A stretch of 37,172 bases of DNA from Firmicutes bacterium UBA5227. Lineage in GTDB: Bacteria > Bacillota > Clostridia > Tissierellales > Sedimentibacteraceae. The first letter of the stretch is position 1; every line of letters begins with the position of its first letter. Shown one piece after another: positions 1 to 6,444 of this stretch. The translations under genes were made by a program, and so were the position numbers. The DNA lies in NCBI GenBank assembly GCA_002409285.1, contig DHUT01000037.1, positions 1 through 37,172 of the forward strand. The letters are read 5' to 3'. The notes under the pieces were generated by a model. The model did not search any database. It was not told where the DNA came from and worked only from the letters and a program-made list of their open reading frames with translations.

Positions 1-90
1 TTTACTTTCACCAAGAACAAAGATTTCAGCAATCATTAAAAATGCAACACCTACTTTGGTACTTCAAACATTAAATACTATTTTTGAAAA

Positions 91-133
91 AAGCTACATC
101 TCCATTGGTTTATTACCAACAAAAATGTAGCTT
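91..133 (-). terminator. Terminator of the tRNA-Ser transcript
   Basis: The arms AAGCTACAT (91-99) and ATGTAGCTT (125-133) pair perfectly. A nested TTGGT/ACCAA pair sits at 105-109 and 115-119. Read leftward, the outer stem is followed by a T run (A run at 85-90 on the top strand), as expected for an intrinsic terminator. It starts about 10 nt after the tRNA 3' end. Confidence 0.8.
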
Positions 134-142
134 ATAACTTGA

Positions 143-229
143 CGGAGAATGCGGGATTCGAACCCGCGTTACAGTTTCCCGTAAACACGCTTTCCAGGCG
201 TGCTCCTTCAACCACTCGGACAACTCTCC
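143..229 (-). tRNA. tRNA-Ser (anticodon GGA)
   Basis: This reads leftward as a complete class II tRNA. The acceptor stem is GGAGAGU paired with AUUCUCC plus a G discriminator at 143. There is a normal D arm, an anticodon stem CACGC/GCGUG with loop CUGGAAA (anticodon GGA at 195-193), a long variable arm, and a T arm with GGUUCGAAUCC. The long variable arm and the G discriminator are typical of tRNA-Ser. It decodes UCC and UCU. The 3' CCA is not encoded, so it must be added after transcription. A consensus promoter lies upstream and a terminator immediately downstream, so it is probably monocistronic. I see no duplicated tRNA 3' end in the window that would mark an integrated element. Confidence 0.97.
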
Positions 230-251
230 GTAATGCTTTACAGCAAAATTT

Positions 252-281
252 ATTATAACCTGAAAGGTTGGTTTGTGTCAA
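252..281 (-). promoter_or_regulatory. Sigma-A promoter of tRNA-Ser
   Basis: Read leftward, a perfect -35 TTGACA (281-276) is followed by an 18-bp spacer and a perfect -10 TATAAT (257-252). The start point would fall near 245, about 16 nt before the tRNA 5' end. Confidence 0.85.
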
Positions 282-374
282 TGGTTTTTTGCAGTAAATG
301 TAAGTATAAACGATAACAATGTTGCCATTCACAGTTAAAAATTTTATTACTGAAATATGAGGGCACCAGTTCGA

Positions 375-407
375 TGTCATTCCGAATGCAAAGCATGAAG
401 AATCTCC
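375..407. repeat. Possible fragment of a dispersed 'GTCATTC...GAATCTC' repeat
   Basis: The segment starts TGTCATTCCGAATG and ends GAAGAATCTC. It resembles the dispersed intergenic repeat seen in many bacterial genomes (GTCATTC-GAG-rich core-GAATCTC). Only one half-element is present, and I recognise it by pattern alone. It lies between the tRNA-Ser promoter and the tetR promoter. The other bases of the 230-543 gap show only those two promoters and a TTCACAGTTAAAA motif at 328-340 that recurs at 2325-2337. Confidence 0.35.
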
Positions 408-454
408 CGAACAGGAATGTAATCTTTCTAATTTCATTTTTTGCAATTTGTTCT

Positions 455-482
455 TTGAAAAAATTTGATTTCGTGGTAAAAT
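455..482 (+). promoter_or_regulatory. Putative sigma-A promoter of the TetR gene
   Basis: TTGAAA (455-460), a 16-bp spacer, then TAAAAT (477-482). The start point would be near 489. This rules out the in-frame ATG at 481 as the translation start, because it lies inside the -10 box, and supports the ATG at 544. Confidence 0.6.
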
Positions 483-543
483 GAAGGTAATAGTTAATTG
501 TTATTATTTATTCTTTCATAATTTTCTTGAAAGGGATGATACC

Positions 544-1080
544 ATGTCAGATTCTCAGATTACCAAAAAGGCTTTGGCAGAATCCATGAAAAAATTAATG
601 GAGGAACGCCCCATGCAAAAAATTAATATCAGTGACATAGTTGAGGGCTGCAACATGAACAGGCAAAGCTTTTACTATCACTTTAAGGACAAGTACGACC
701 TGGTGAACTGGATTTACAATACTGAGTTCATAGTTACCATTAAAGATTTGTCTATTCCGTCATGGGAACTTTTAGAAAAAATCTGTAATTATTTTTATGT
801 AAATAAATCATTTTATAGAAATGCTTTTCAGGTTACGGGACAAAACTCATTTTCAGAATATTTCATTGAAGTATTACATCCAATCTTAACAGTACAATTG
901 AACGATGTATTTAAAAACAACAAGAATGTGGACTTTTACGCCACATTCTTTGCAGATGCCATAAGAGTATCTATTTCAAGATGGTTAATGGAGGGAGCCG
1001 AAATTCCTCCGGATGAATTTGTACAACTGTTAAAAAATGCGGTTGAGGGCGTAACCAAAACATTTTTGGAAAACGGTTAG
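544..1080 (+). CDS. TetR/AcrR-family transcriptional regulator (DhaS-like)
   Basis: This is a 178-residue TetR-type regulator. Residues 1-50 form the helix-turn-helix domain: ITKKALAESM, then KINISDIVEGCNMNRQSFYYHFKDKYDLVNWIY, the hallmark recognition-helix block of the family. The C-terminal part (about 70-178) resembles the ligand-binding region of DhaS-like regulators. The start at 544 is chosen for the AAAGGGATGA ribosome site just upstream and because the longer frame from 481 begins inside the promoter. Its stop overlaps the stop of the converging gene at 1077-2123. By position it is the natural candidate regulator of the two radical SAM-like genes beside it, but this is inference. The TGTCTA array seen at 2185-2263 is absent from its own promoter. 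Confidence 0.9.
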   Translation: MSDSQITKKALAESMKKLMEERPMQKINISDIVEGCNMNRQSFYYHFKDKYDLVNWIYNTEFIVTIKDLSIPSWELLEKICNYFYVNKSFYRNAFQVTGQNSFSEYFIEVLHPILTVQLNDVFKNNKNVDFYATFFADAIRVSISRWLMEGAEIPPDEFVQLLKNAVEGVTKTFLENG

Positions 1081-2123
1081 ATATATTTTACTTTCGGCAT
1101 AGTATCTTCTAAGATTTCTTCAAGGGAAGTACTTCGTATGTTGTGCTTTGTTTTGTTTGCGGTATCTGATACACATACCTGACCATCACTGTTAATGCTT
1201 AAGAAGCACTGCTCTTCAGAAATGATTTTGTCAACACGGGCATGGTCTCCGTAAAAATCAATAAACAGCACAGGAGAATTTGTTTTTATCCTTGTACTCA
1301 AAATGTATTCACTGATATTTTGAGCAACATGTTCACTGCAGTCCGTTTGTTTCACAAATACTGCAAAATTTAAATTCATTGATACTAAATTAGATGATGC
1401 CGTACCATTTGTAATATTTATTACATCGCTGTCATCATAGCAATAATACCCTCCGTAAAGACATTTATATTTTCTCAATATATTTAATTTTTTTGTTATA
1501 TCTTTGTCTTGAATTTCAAAATTATCAATCAAGATCAGCGTACATACGTTGGGGTTATTGCTTATTTTTTTAACCATTTCTTCATCTATGATGTCCTGAT
1601 CTGCAAATAGTATAAAGGCACAGTCATTATACTCATCAAAGGCATCAAACAAAATATTCCACATATCTTTTTTCCCCAGCATAATCATATAACTGTATAT
1701 TCCAATATTCTTACCGGAATTTATAATATTTAAAATTTCCTCTTCTGTAAGGTTATTGTCACTATTTTCTTCAAAGTTAAATGCTATGGACCATGGTATG
1801 TTGTATCCATGTTTTTTTTCATGTTCCCGTATTATATTGGCACCATAGGTAAGACTGTTGTATCCCATGTTTATGCCGAATACGGTCAAATTATCATGCT
1901 TTGTGTTTTTTACCAAATCTTCTATAATTTCATAGTAGTAACTGTCTTCGTTGTTCAATATTTCATGAGCCAAATCAAAGAAAACCTTTTGAAATCGCCC
2001 TGAAGCAAAATATTCTCCTAAATCAAGCAGGTTTCTTACTCCGCGCTTAGGATTATCTTCAATATAACGTATTCCGTTTTCAACAGCCATCTTAACTATC
2101 GTTTGAACCATTTTGTTTTCCAT
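1077..2123 (-). CDS. Cysteine-less paralogue of the neighbouring radical SAM enzyme
   Basis: This 348-residue protein aligns by eye with the radical SAM protein at 2485-3864. The shared parts are an N-terminal helical region (GIRYIEDNP... versus GLKKVIEYLDSDP...), the strand NIPWSIAF (109-115) versus NIPWAILM, then GKNIGIYSYMIMLG versus GKKLGTYMYIYSGG, then NDCAFILFADQDIIDEE versus DDCAFLAFTNSTLIDEK. A C-terminal INSDGQVCVSD matches INANGDIEPCAF. The segment that carries CxxxCxxC in the partner is missing: FNFEENSDNN runs straight into the next helix. The GGEP motif is also lost. So it cannot bind the radical SAM [4Fe-4S] cluster in the usual way. A GGAG site precedes the ATG. It may be a regulatory or scaffolding partner, or bind a ligand or peptide. 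The function is unknown. Confidence 0.75.
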   Translation of the reverse strand: MENKMVQTIVKMAVENGIRYIEDNPKRGVRNLLDLGEYFASGRFQKVFFDLAHEILNNEDSYYYEIIEDLVKNTKHDNLTVFGINMGYNSLTYGANIIREHEKKHGYNIPWSIAFNFEENSDNNLTEEEILNIINSGKNIGIYSYMIMLGKKDMWNILFDAFDEYNDCAFILFADQDIIDEEMVKKISNNPNVCTLILIDNFEIQDKDITKKLNILRKYKCLYGGYYCYDDSDVINITNGTASSNLVSMNLNFAVFVKQTDCSEHVAQNISEYILSTRIKTNSPVLFIDFYGDHARVDKIISEEQCFLSINSDGQVCVSDTANKTKHNIRSTSLEEILEDTMPKVKYI

Positions 2124-2160
2124 CTTTGAATCTCCATTTTATAATATCTTTGTATATAAT

Positions 2161-2191
2161 ATTATATTTTACTAATTCTAACTATAGACAA
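2161..2191 (-). promoter_or_regulatory. Possible promoter of the cysteine-less paralogue
   Basis: Read leftward, TTGTCT (2191-2186) is followed by a 19-bp spacer and TATAAT (2166-2161). The -35 box overlaps the outermost half-site of the operator array, so a bound repressor would block it. The spacer is longer than ideal. Confidence 0.4.
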
Positions 2192-2263
2192 ATTTTAATA
2201 ATGTCTAAAAATATGACAGTTTTGATAAATGTCTAAATTTAAGACATATAAATATATTGTCTA
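2185..2263. promoter_or_regulatory. Tandem operator array: six TGTCTA half-sites, 28-bp period
   Basis: Forward half-sites TGTCTA start at 2202, 2230 and 2258, exactly 28 bp apart. Reverse half-sites start at 2185 (TAGACA), 2213 (ATGACA) and 2241 (AAGACA), also exactly 28 bp apart. The layout can be read as three tandem 23-bp dyads (xxGACA-N11-TGTCTA) separated by 5 bp, or as two 17-bp palindromes (TGTCTA-N5-xxGACA) with outer half-sites. The array lies between the divergent genes at 1077-2123 and 2485-3864 and overlaps the putative leftward -35. A TetR-type dimer is a plausible ligand because such proteins bind palindromes of about 17 bp. The binding protein is not proven. Confidence 0.65.
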
Positions 2264-2324
2264 ATGTAAGCTTGGTTCTAAGATAATATAATTATTACAG
2301 GTGAATTAAGAAAAAGGTGTACTG

Positions 2325-2452
2325 TTCACAGTTAAAATATAAAAATTTATTTTTGGTTATTTCTTTTTGTCGAGAAAAGCATAAATGATAAACATTACCC
2401 GAATTTAAGGTAATGGTTAAGTAGCCTTTGCTACATATAGATTAGCTGTGAA
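2325..2452 (+). promoter_or_regulatory. Possible structured leader upstream of the radical SAM gene
   Basis: TTCACAGTTAA (2325-2335) can pair with TTAGCTGTGAA (2442-2452), 11 bp with one G-U. This closes a domain containing CTTTT/AAAAG (2363-2367 with 2375-2379), ATTACC/GGTAAT (2394-2399 with 2409-2414) and a perfect GTAGC-CTTT-GCTAC hairpin (2421-2434). The arrangement, 32 nt before the start codon, looks like a folded 5' leader. I could not match it to a known riboswitch class. AT-rich DNA gives such pairings by chance fairly easily. TTCACAGTTAAAA also occurs at 328-340, so it may instead be a protein-binding motif. Confidence 0.35.
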
Positions 2453-2484
2453 AAGTAAAAAGTAATAATAATGGGAGGATATAT

Positions 2485-3864
2485 ATGAGTGAAAAAACTA
2501 TTATTGAAAGTATGCAGTCTTACGGTTTAAAAAAGGTCATTGAATATTTAGATTCTGACCCTGACAATAATATTCCAAAAATAATAGATTGGGTTGAGAG
2601 ATTTGACAGGGACGGAGTTGTAAGCAGGCAAATGGGCACAGTTAAAGAGGTACTTGGTAATACGGACAGCAACTGGTATAAGTTGGTCAAAAGCCTTTAC
2701 ACAGATATTGATCCTGATGTAAGAAAAAAGCTTTTTGAAAACTTTTTAATAAATGCCACAATAATCGGAGGAAAACGTCAAAACAAATCAAGGGAAGAAA
2801 ACAACTGTAACATCCCCTGGGCAATTCTAATGGACCCGACATCGGCATGTAACTTGCATTGTACCGGCTGTTGGGCAGCTGAATATGGTAACAAAATGAA
2901 TATGGATTTTGATACTCTTGACAGCATTATAACTCAAGGTAAAAAATTGGGAACTTACATGTATATTTACTCCGGTGGAGAACCTTTAGTAAGAAAGGAT
3001 GATATCATCAAGCTTTGCGAAAAGCATGATGACTGTGCATTCCTTGCGTTTACCAACTCCACGTTGATTGATGAAAAATTCGCTGATGATATGCTCCGTG
3101 TTAAAAATTTTGTTCCTGCCATAAGTATTGAAGGCTTTGAGGAAGAAACGGATTTCCGAAGAGGTGACGGCACATACAATGCTGTAGTAAGGGCAATGGA
3201 GCTATTAAAAAGCAAAAAATTACCTTTCGGAATTTCGTGCTGCTATACAAGTAAAAACACAGATGTAATCGGAAGTGAAAAATATATCGATGATATGATA
3301 GCCAAGGGAGCAAAGTTTGCCTGGTTCTTCACCTATATGCCTGTAGGCTCGGGGGCGGTTACTGATCTGCTGGCTACAGCACCACAGCGTGAATACATGT
3401 ATCACCAGATAAGAGAATTCAGAAAAACAAAACCAATATTTACTATGGATTTCTGGAATGACGGCGAATATGTAAAAGGTTGCATAGCAGGAGGAAGAAA
3501 CTACCTGCACATTAATGCAAACGGAGATATAGAGCCTTGCGCTTTCATACATTATTCAGATACTAATATCCATGAAAACACTTTGCTTCAGGCGTATAAA
3601 AATCCGCTGTTTATGCAGTACAAGGAAAACCAGCCTTTCAATGACAATCATTTAAGGCCTTGTCCGTTGCTGGATAATCCTGGACGTCTTGCCGATATGG
3701 TTGAAAAATCAGAAGCAAAATCCACTGATATGGAAAGTCCTGAAGATGTCAGAGAACTTAGCGCCAAATGCTACAATGTGGCCGAAAACTGGGAACCCGT
3801 TGCAAATGAATTGTGGGAGGAATCTCATGGCTGCTCGCAGTGTGCAGGCTGCCAGACAAAGTAG
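2485..3864 (+). CDS. Radical SAM protein with SPASM-like cysteine-rich C-terminus
   Basis: This 459-residue enzyme carries the radical SAM cluster motif C122-x3-C126-x2-C129 (TSACNLHCTGCW), followed by the SAM-binding SGGEP motif at 163-167 and later barrel strands (AISIEGFEE, FGISCCYTS). C-terminal cysteines C333 (KGCIAG), C352 (EPCAF), C393 (RPCPL), C429 and C450-x2-C453-x2-C456 suggest one or more auxiliary iron-sulfur clusters of SPASM/twitch type. The first 105 residues form a helical region that the divergent cysteine-less paralogue shares. The ribosome site is GGGAGG, 8 nt before ATG. A rho-independent terminator follows. No small precursor-peptide gene is visible nearby, so I do not call it a peptide maturase. 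The substrate is unknown. Confidence 0.92.
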   Translation: MSEKTIIESMQSYGLKKVIEYLDSDPDNNIPKIIDWVERFDRDGVVSRQMGTVKEVLGNTDSNWYKLVKSLYTDIDPDVRKKLFENFLINATIIGGKRQNKSREENNCNIPWAILMDPTSACNLHCTGCWAAEYGNKMNMDFDTLDSIITQGKKLGTYMYIYSGGEPLVRKDDIIKLCEKHDDCAFLAFTNSTLIDEKFADDMLRVKNFVPAISIEGFEEETDFRRGDGTYNAVVRAMELLKSKKLPFGISCCYTSKNTDVIGSEKYIDDMIAKGAKFAWFFTYMPVGSGAVTDLLATAPQREYMYHQIREFRKTKPIFTMDFWNDGEYVKGCIAGGRNYLHINANGDIEPCAFIHYSDTNIHENTLLQAYKNPLFMQYKENQPFNDNHLRPCPLLDNPGRLADMVEKSEAKSTDMESPEDVRELSAKCYNVAENWEPVANELWEESHGCSQCAGCQTK

Positions 3865-3882
3865 TAAATAAAAATTATATTG

Positions 3883-3913
3883 AAAAAGGGCTGATTTAAC
3901 AGCCCCTTTTTTA
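3883..3913. terminator. Bidirectional terminator, radical SAM gene / degV
   Basis: GGGCTG (3888-3893) pairs with CAGCCC (3900-3905) around the loop ATTTAA, flanked by an A run on the left and a T run on the right. It can stop transcripts from both converging genes. Confidence 0.85.
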
Positions 3914-3922
3914 TAGTAAATC

Positions 3923-4795
3923 TTATCTTTCTGTTCCGAAAAAAAACAGTGCAACGCATCCCTGACCCGTGTGAGAACCAATAACCGGTCCGATATAATT
4001 AATTATTATTTCTTTAATTTTAAATTTTTCTTTAACCAATTCGGCAAGGTATTCTGCATCCTCCAGACAATCTGCATGACTGATAAACACAGGATTTCCC
4101 TCCGGGTTGTCATATGTTTTTTCCATGCGTTCCAGCATTGAAATTAATGATTTTTTTCTTCCTCTCACATTTGAAACAGGAATCAGGAATCCTTCATTAT
4201 CAACATGCAGCACAGGCTTAACGCTCAAAGCTGTCCCCAGGGTTGCAGTCATGGCGTTTATTCTGCCTCCTCGTTTTAATTGAAACAAATCATCAACCGT
4301 AAACCAGTGGCATAAATGCAACCTGTTATTTAGAACCCATTGTTTTGTCTCATCAAGTGTGAATCCTTCACGCATTTTTTGTGCTGCGCAGTAAACTAAA
4401 AGTCCCTCCCCCATAGATGCAGATAGTGTGTCAATGCATTCTATCCGAGCGTCCTTATATCCTGCCAAAAGCTCTTCCTTTGCTGTAAGCGAAGACGCAT
4501 ATGTACCGCTAAGCTCTGATGAAAATGCCATGTATAATATATCATTACCTTCATCAAGTATTTGTTCAAAATGCTTTTCAAATGCGCTTGAATTAATCAT
4601 GGCAGTGTTTGATTTTTCACCCTTTTTTATTCTTTCATAAAACTTGCTTATTCCAAACTCTCTATGGTCGGGGTAATCCATGTAATTTTCATTCTCGAAG
4701 CCAAAGGATAAAGGAAGAACCACAATGCCATACTCCTCTATAATGTTGACCGGAAGATCTGCTGTAGAGTCAGTTACTATAACATAATTTTTCAT
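3923..4795 (-). CDS. DegV family fatty-acid-binding protein
   Basis: This 290-residue DegV/FakB-type protein is of usual family length. It starts with VIVTDSTADLP, the conserved DegV opening, followed by MAFSSELSGTYASS, DTLSASMGEGLLV and the LKRGGRI-type loop. The C-terminal domain contains SHADCLEDAEYLAE and ends in IGSHTGQGCVALFF, the usual IGxHxGPG position (here TGQG). DegV proteins bind a single fatty acid between two alpha/beta domains. In firmicutes, FakB members present it to the kinase FakA for phosphorylation. No fakA is visible here. An AGAAGGGA site precedes ATG. Two inverted repeats upstream may be operators. A second DegV lies at 13943-14767. Confidence 0.93.
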   Translation of the reverse strand: MKNYVIVTDSTADLPVNIIEEYGIVVLPLSFGFENENYMDYPDHREFGISKFYERIKKGEKSNTAMINSSAFEKHFEQILDEGNDILYMAFSSELSGTYASSLTAKEELLAGYKDARIECIDTLSASMGEGLLVYCAAQKMREGFTLDETKQWVLNNRLHLCHWFTVDDLFQLKRGGRINAMTATLGTALSVKPVLHVDNEGFLIPVSNVRGRKKSLISMLERMEKTYDNPEGNPVFISHADCLEDAEYLAELVKEKFKIKEIIINYIGPVIGSHTGQGCVALFFFGTER

Positions 4796-4821
4796 AGTTT
4801 TTTCCCTTCTATTGTTAATAA

Positions 4822-4865
4822 TGCTAAATATTAATATAATATTAGCATATCGTAATGCTCATTAC
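4822..4865. promoter_or_regulatory. Two dyads upstream of degV
   Basis: TGCTAA (4822-4827) is mirrored by TTAGCA (4842-4847) with a 14-bp spacer. GTAATG (4852-4857) is mirrored by CATTAC (4860-4865) with 2 bp between. Both lie 27-70 bp upstream of the degV start and could be regulator sites. The rest of the 4796-5016 gap is AT-rich with no gene. I could not fix a promoter for the rightward gene at 5017. Confidence 0.35.
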
Positions 4866-5016
4866 AATACAAAATATCCCTACTTTAAAATATTTAATAA
4901 ATCCTCATTCTATCTGTTCTATATATTCTATCCGATCAAATATTTTGTGTAATGTTTAGTTTTTTATTTTTCGGGTATCACTAATAAATAAAGATAATAA
5001 TATCAGGAGGAATAAA

Positions 5017-5571
5017 ATGATTAAAATAGCTATTATAGTTGGAAGCACAAGACCAGGAAGAAATGGAGAAGCTGTGGCAAACTGGGTTTATGAGCTGTCA
5101 AAGAAAAGAACAGACGCAGAATTCGAATTAGTTGATATAGCTGATTACAATTTACCTCTATATGACGAACCGTATCCGGCAATGATGCATCAATATACTA
5201 AAGAACATACACAAAAATGGGCTAAAAAGATAGATGAATTTGACGGCTACATATTTGTAACCCCGGAATACAATTACAACATACCGGGTGCACTGAAAAA
5301 CGCCATGGATTACTTATATACAGAATGGAACAACAAAGCTGCGGGTTTTGTAAGCTACGGAAGTATGGGTGGTGCACGAGCTGTGGAACATTTGAGAACA
5401 GTTGCTTCAGCACTTGCTATGGCTGATGTCAGAGCCCAGGTAATGTTCAGCACATTTACAGATTTTGAAAACATGAATAAATTTAAACCAGACCCAAGGC
5501 ATGAGGGCGAATTAAATGCAATGCTGAACCAGCTTATATCCTGGAGCACTGCTCTGAAAACCATCAGATAA
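5017..5571 (+). CDS. NAD(P)H-dependent FMN reductase (flavodoxin-fold oxidoreductase)
   Basis: This 184-residue flavodoxin-like protein opens with IAIIVGSTRPGRNG, the phosphate-binding loop of the NADPH-dependent FMN reductase/azoreductase family. It continues with YIFVTPEYNYNIPGALKNAMDY (residues about 78-99), the conserved FMN-binding PEYN motif, and GFVSYGSMGGARAVEHLR (111-128). Such cytoplasmic enzymes reduce free flavin, quinones or azo compounds with NAD(P)H. The ribosome site AGGAGG is 7 nt before ATG. The gene stands alone between degV (divergent) and tcdA (convergent) and shares a terminator with the latter. Family assignment is firm; the physiological substrate is not known. Confidence 0.93.
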   Translation: MIKIAIIVGSTRPGRNGEAVANWVYELSKKRTDAEFELVDIADYNLPLYDEPYPAMMHQYTKEHTQKWAKKIDEFDGYIFVTPEYNYNIPGALKNAMDYLYTEWNNKAAGFVSYGSMGGARAVEHLRTVASALAMADVRAQVMFSTFTDFENMNKFKPDPRHEGELNAMLNQLISWSTALKTIR

Positions 5572-5575
5572 CATG

Positions 5576-5605
5576 AAGCCGGCTGGTTAATCAGCCGGCT
5601 TTATT
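5576..5605. terminator. Terminator overlapping the 3' end of tcdA
   Basis: A perfect 10-bp stem AAGCCGGCTG (5576-5585) / CAGCCGGCTT (5592-5601) has the loop GTTAAT and a weak T tract. The stop codon of the converging tcdA gene lies in the loop (5587-5589), so one hairpin also encodes the last residues of TcdA. Confidence 0.75.
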
Positions 5606-6348
5606 AGATCCTTCACTACCTCGCTTGCAATAATCAGTCCTGCTGCGGATGGGACAAAGGATACACTTCCGGGTATGGCTCTTCTGTCCGTACATTTTCT
5701 TTCGGTACCCGGAGGACACACGCAATTTTTCCTGCAGCTAAATTCTTCATTATCTATGGGAATTAACGGCTGTTCCTTTGAATAAACCACCTTCAGTCTT
5801 TTAATGCTGCGTTTTTTTAACTCATGGCGCATTACCTTAGCCAGAGGATCCACTGATGTCTTATAAATATCAGCAACCTCCAGCATTGTAGGATTCAATT
5901 TATTTCCTGCTCCCATGCTGCTCATTATTGGCACATTTGCCTCTGTTGCTCTTACTATAAGCTCAAGTTTAGCAGTCACAGTATCAATTGCGTCTACAAT
6001 GTAATCATACCTTGTCAAATCATATTCATCTGCATTATCGGGTAAATAAAAAGCCGCATTGATTTCAACCCTTGCATTAGGGTTTATTTCCAATACCCTT
6101 TCTGCCATTACCTCGACCTTTTTTCTGCCTATGGTTTTCCTGGTGGCAATTAACTGTCTGTTTATATTTGTAAGACACACCCTATCATCATCAAACAGGG
6201 CAAATCCACCGACTCCACTTCTTACCAATGCTTCAACTACATACGTCCCTACTCCGCCTATTCCAAAGACGGCCACAGTGGAATCACTCAATTTTTCCAT
6301 TGCTTCACTGCCTAATAAAAGCTGCGTTCTTGAAAATTCGTTTAACAT
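5587..6348 (-). CDS. tcdA: tRNA threonylcarbamoyladenosine dehydratase (ThiF/MoeB fold)
   Basis: This 253-residue E1-like enzyme has the nucleotide-binding VAVFGIGGVGTYVVEALVRSG (27-47), then LFDDDRVCLTNINRQL, the adenylation motif of the ThiF/HesA/MoeB family. DYIVDAIDTVTAKL and SSMGAGNKLNP are features of the TcdA/CsdL branch. The C-terminal CRKNCVCPPG is typical of the clostridial versions. TcdA uses ATP to cyclise t6A37 in tRNAs to ct6A, which tunes decoding of ANN codons. No cysteine desulfurase (CsdA-type) partner is adjacent. The ribosome site is AAAGG before ATG. The stop is inside the shared terminator hairpin. Confidence 0.92.
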   Translation of the reverse strand: MLNEFSRTQLLLGSEAMEKLSDSTVAVFGIGGVGTYVVEALVRSGVGGFALFDDDRVCLTNINRQLIATRKTIGRKKVEVMAERVLEINPNARVEINAAFYLPDNADEYDLTRYDYIVDAIDTVTAKLELIVRATEANVPIMSSMGAGNKLNPTMLEVADIYKTSVDPLAKVMRHELKKRSIKRLKVVYSKEQPLIPIDNEEFSCRKNCVCPPGTERKCTDRRAIPGSVSFVPSAAGLIIASEVVKDLIKPAD

Positions 6349-6444
6349 AATTACCTTTCTGAATTTATTTCTATTTCACTATATGCATTTCCTAATCGAT
6401 TTTATACTAACTCATTCAATGTCATTCTGAAAAGTTTAAATACT

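Noticed and set aside
1..80. A leftward frame reading VGVAFLMIAEIFVLGES at the window edge
   Set aside because: It looks like a membrane segment, but a stop lies just upstream at 67-69 and there is no credible start with a ribosome site, so a gene cannot be supported.
143..229. tRNA-Ser as the attachment site of an integrated element
   Set aside because: No integrase and no repeat of the tRNA 3' end is visible in the window.
132..446. Leftward 104-codon open frame
   Set aside because: It runs through the tRNA-Ser gene and its promoter and has no family resemblance.
2325..2452. Cyclic-di-GMP (GEMM) riboswitch upstream of the radical SAM gene
   Set aside because: The GTAGC/GCTAC hairpin and an AAAAGC segment recall GEMM, but the conserved GCAAACC and ACGCAAAGC elements are missing.
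2124..2484. Small precursor-peptide gene for the radical SAM enzyme
   Set aside because: No short frame with a ribosome site was found in the intergenic region, so a peptide-maturation system is not supported.
4866..4948. ACAAAATAT / ATATTTTGT inverted repeat (62 bp apart) upstream of the FMN reductase
   Set aside because: The arms are pure AT-rich sequence in an AT-rich gap, so chance is the simplest explanation.
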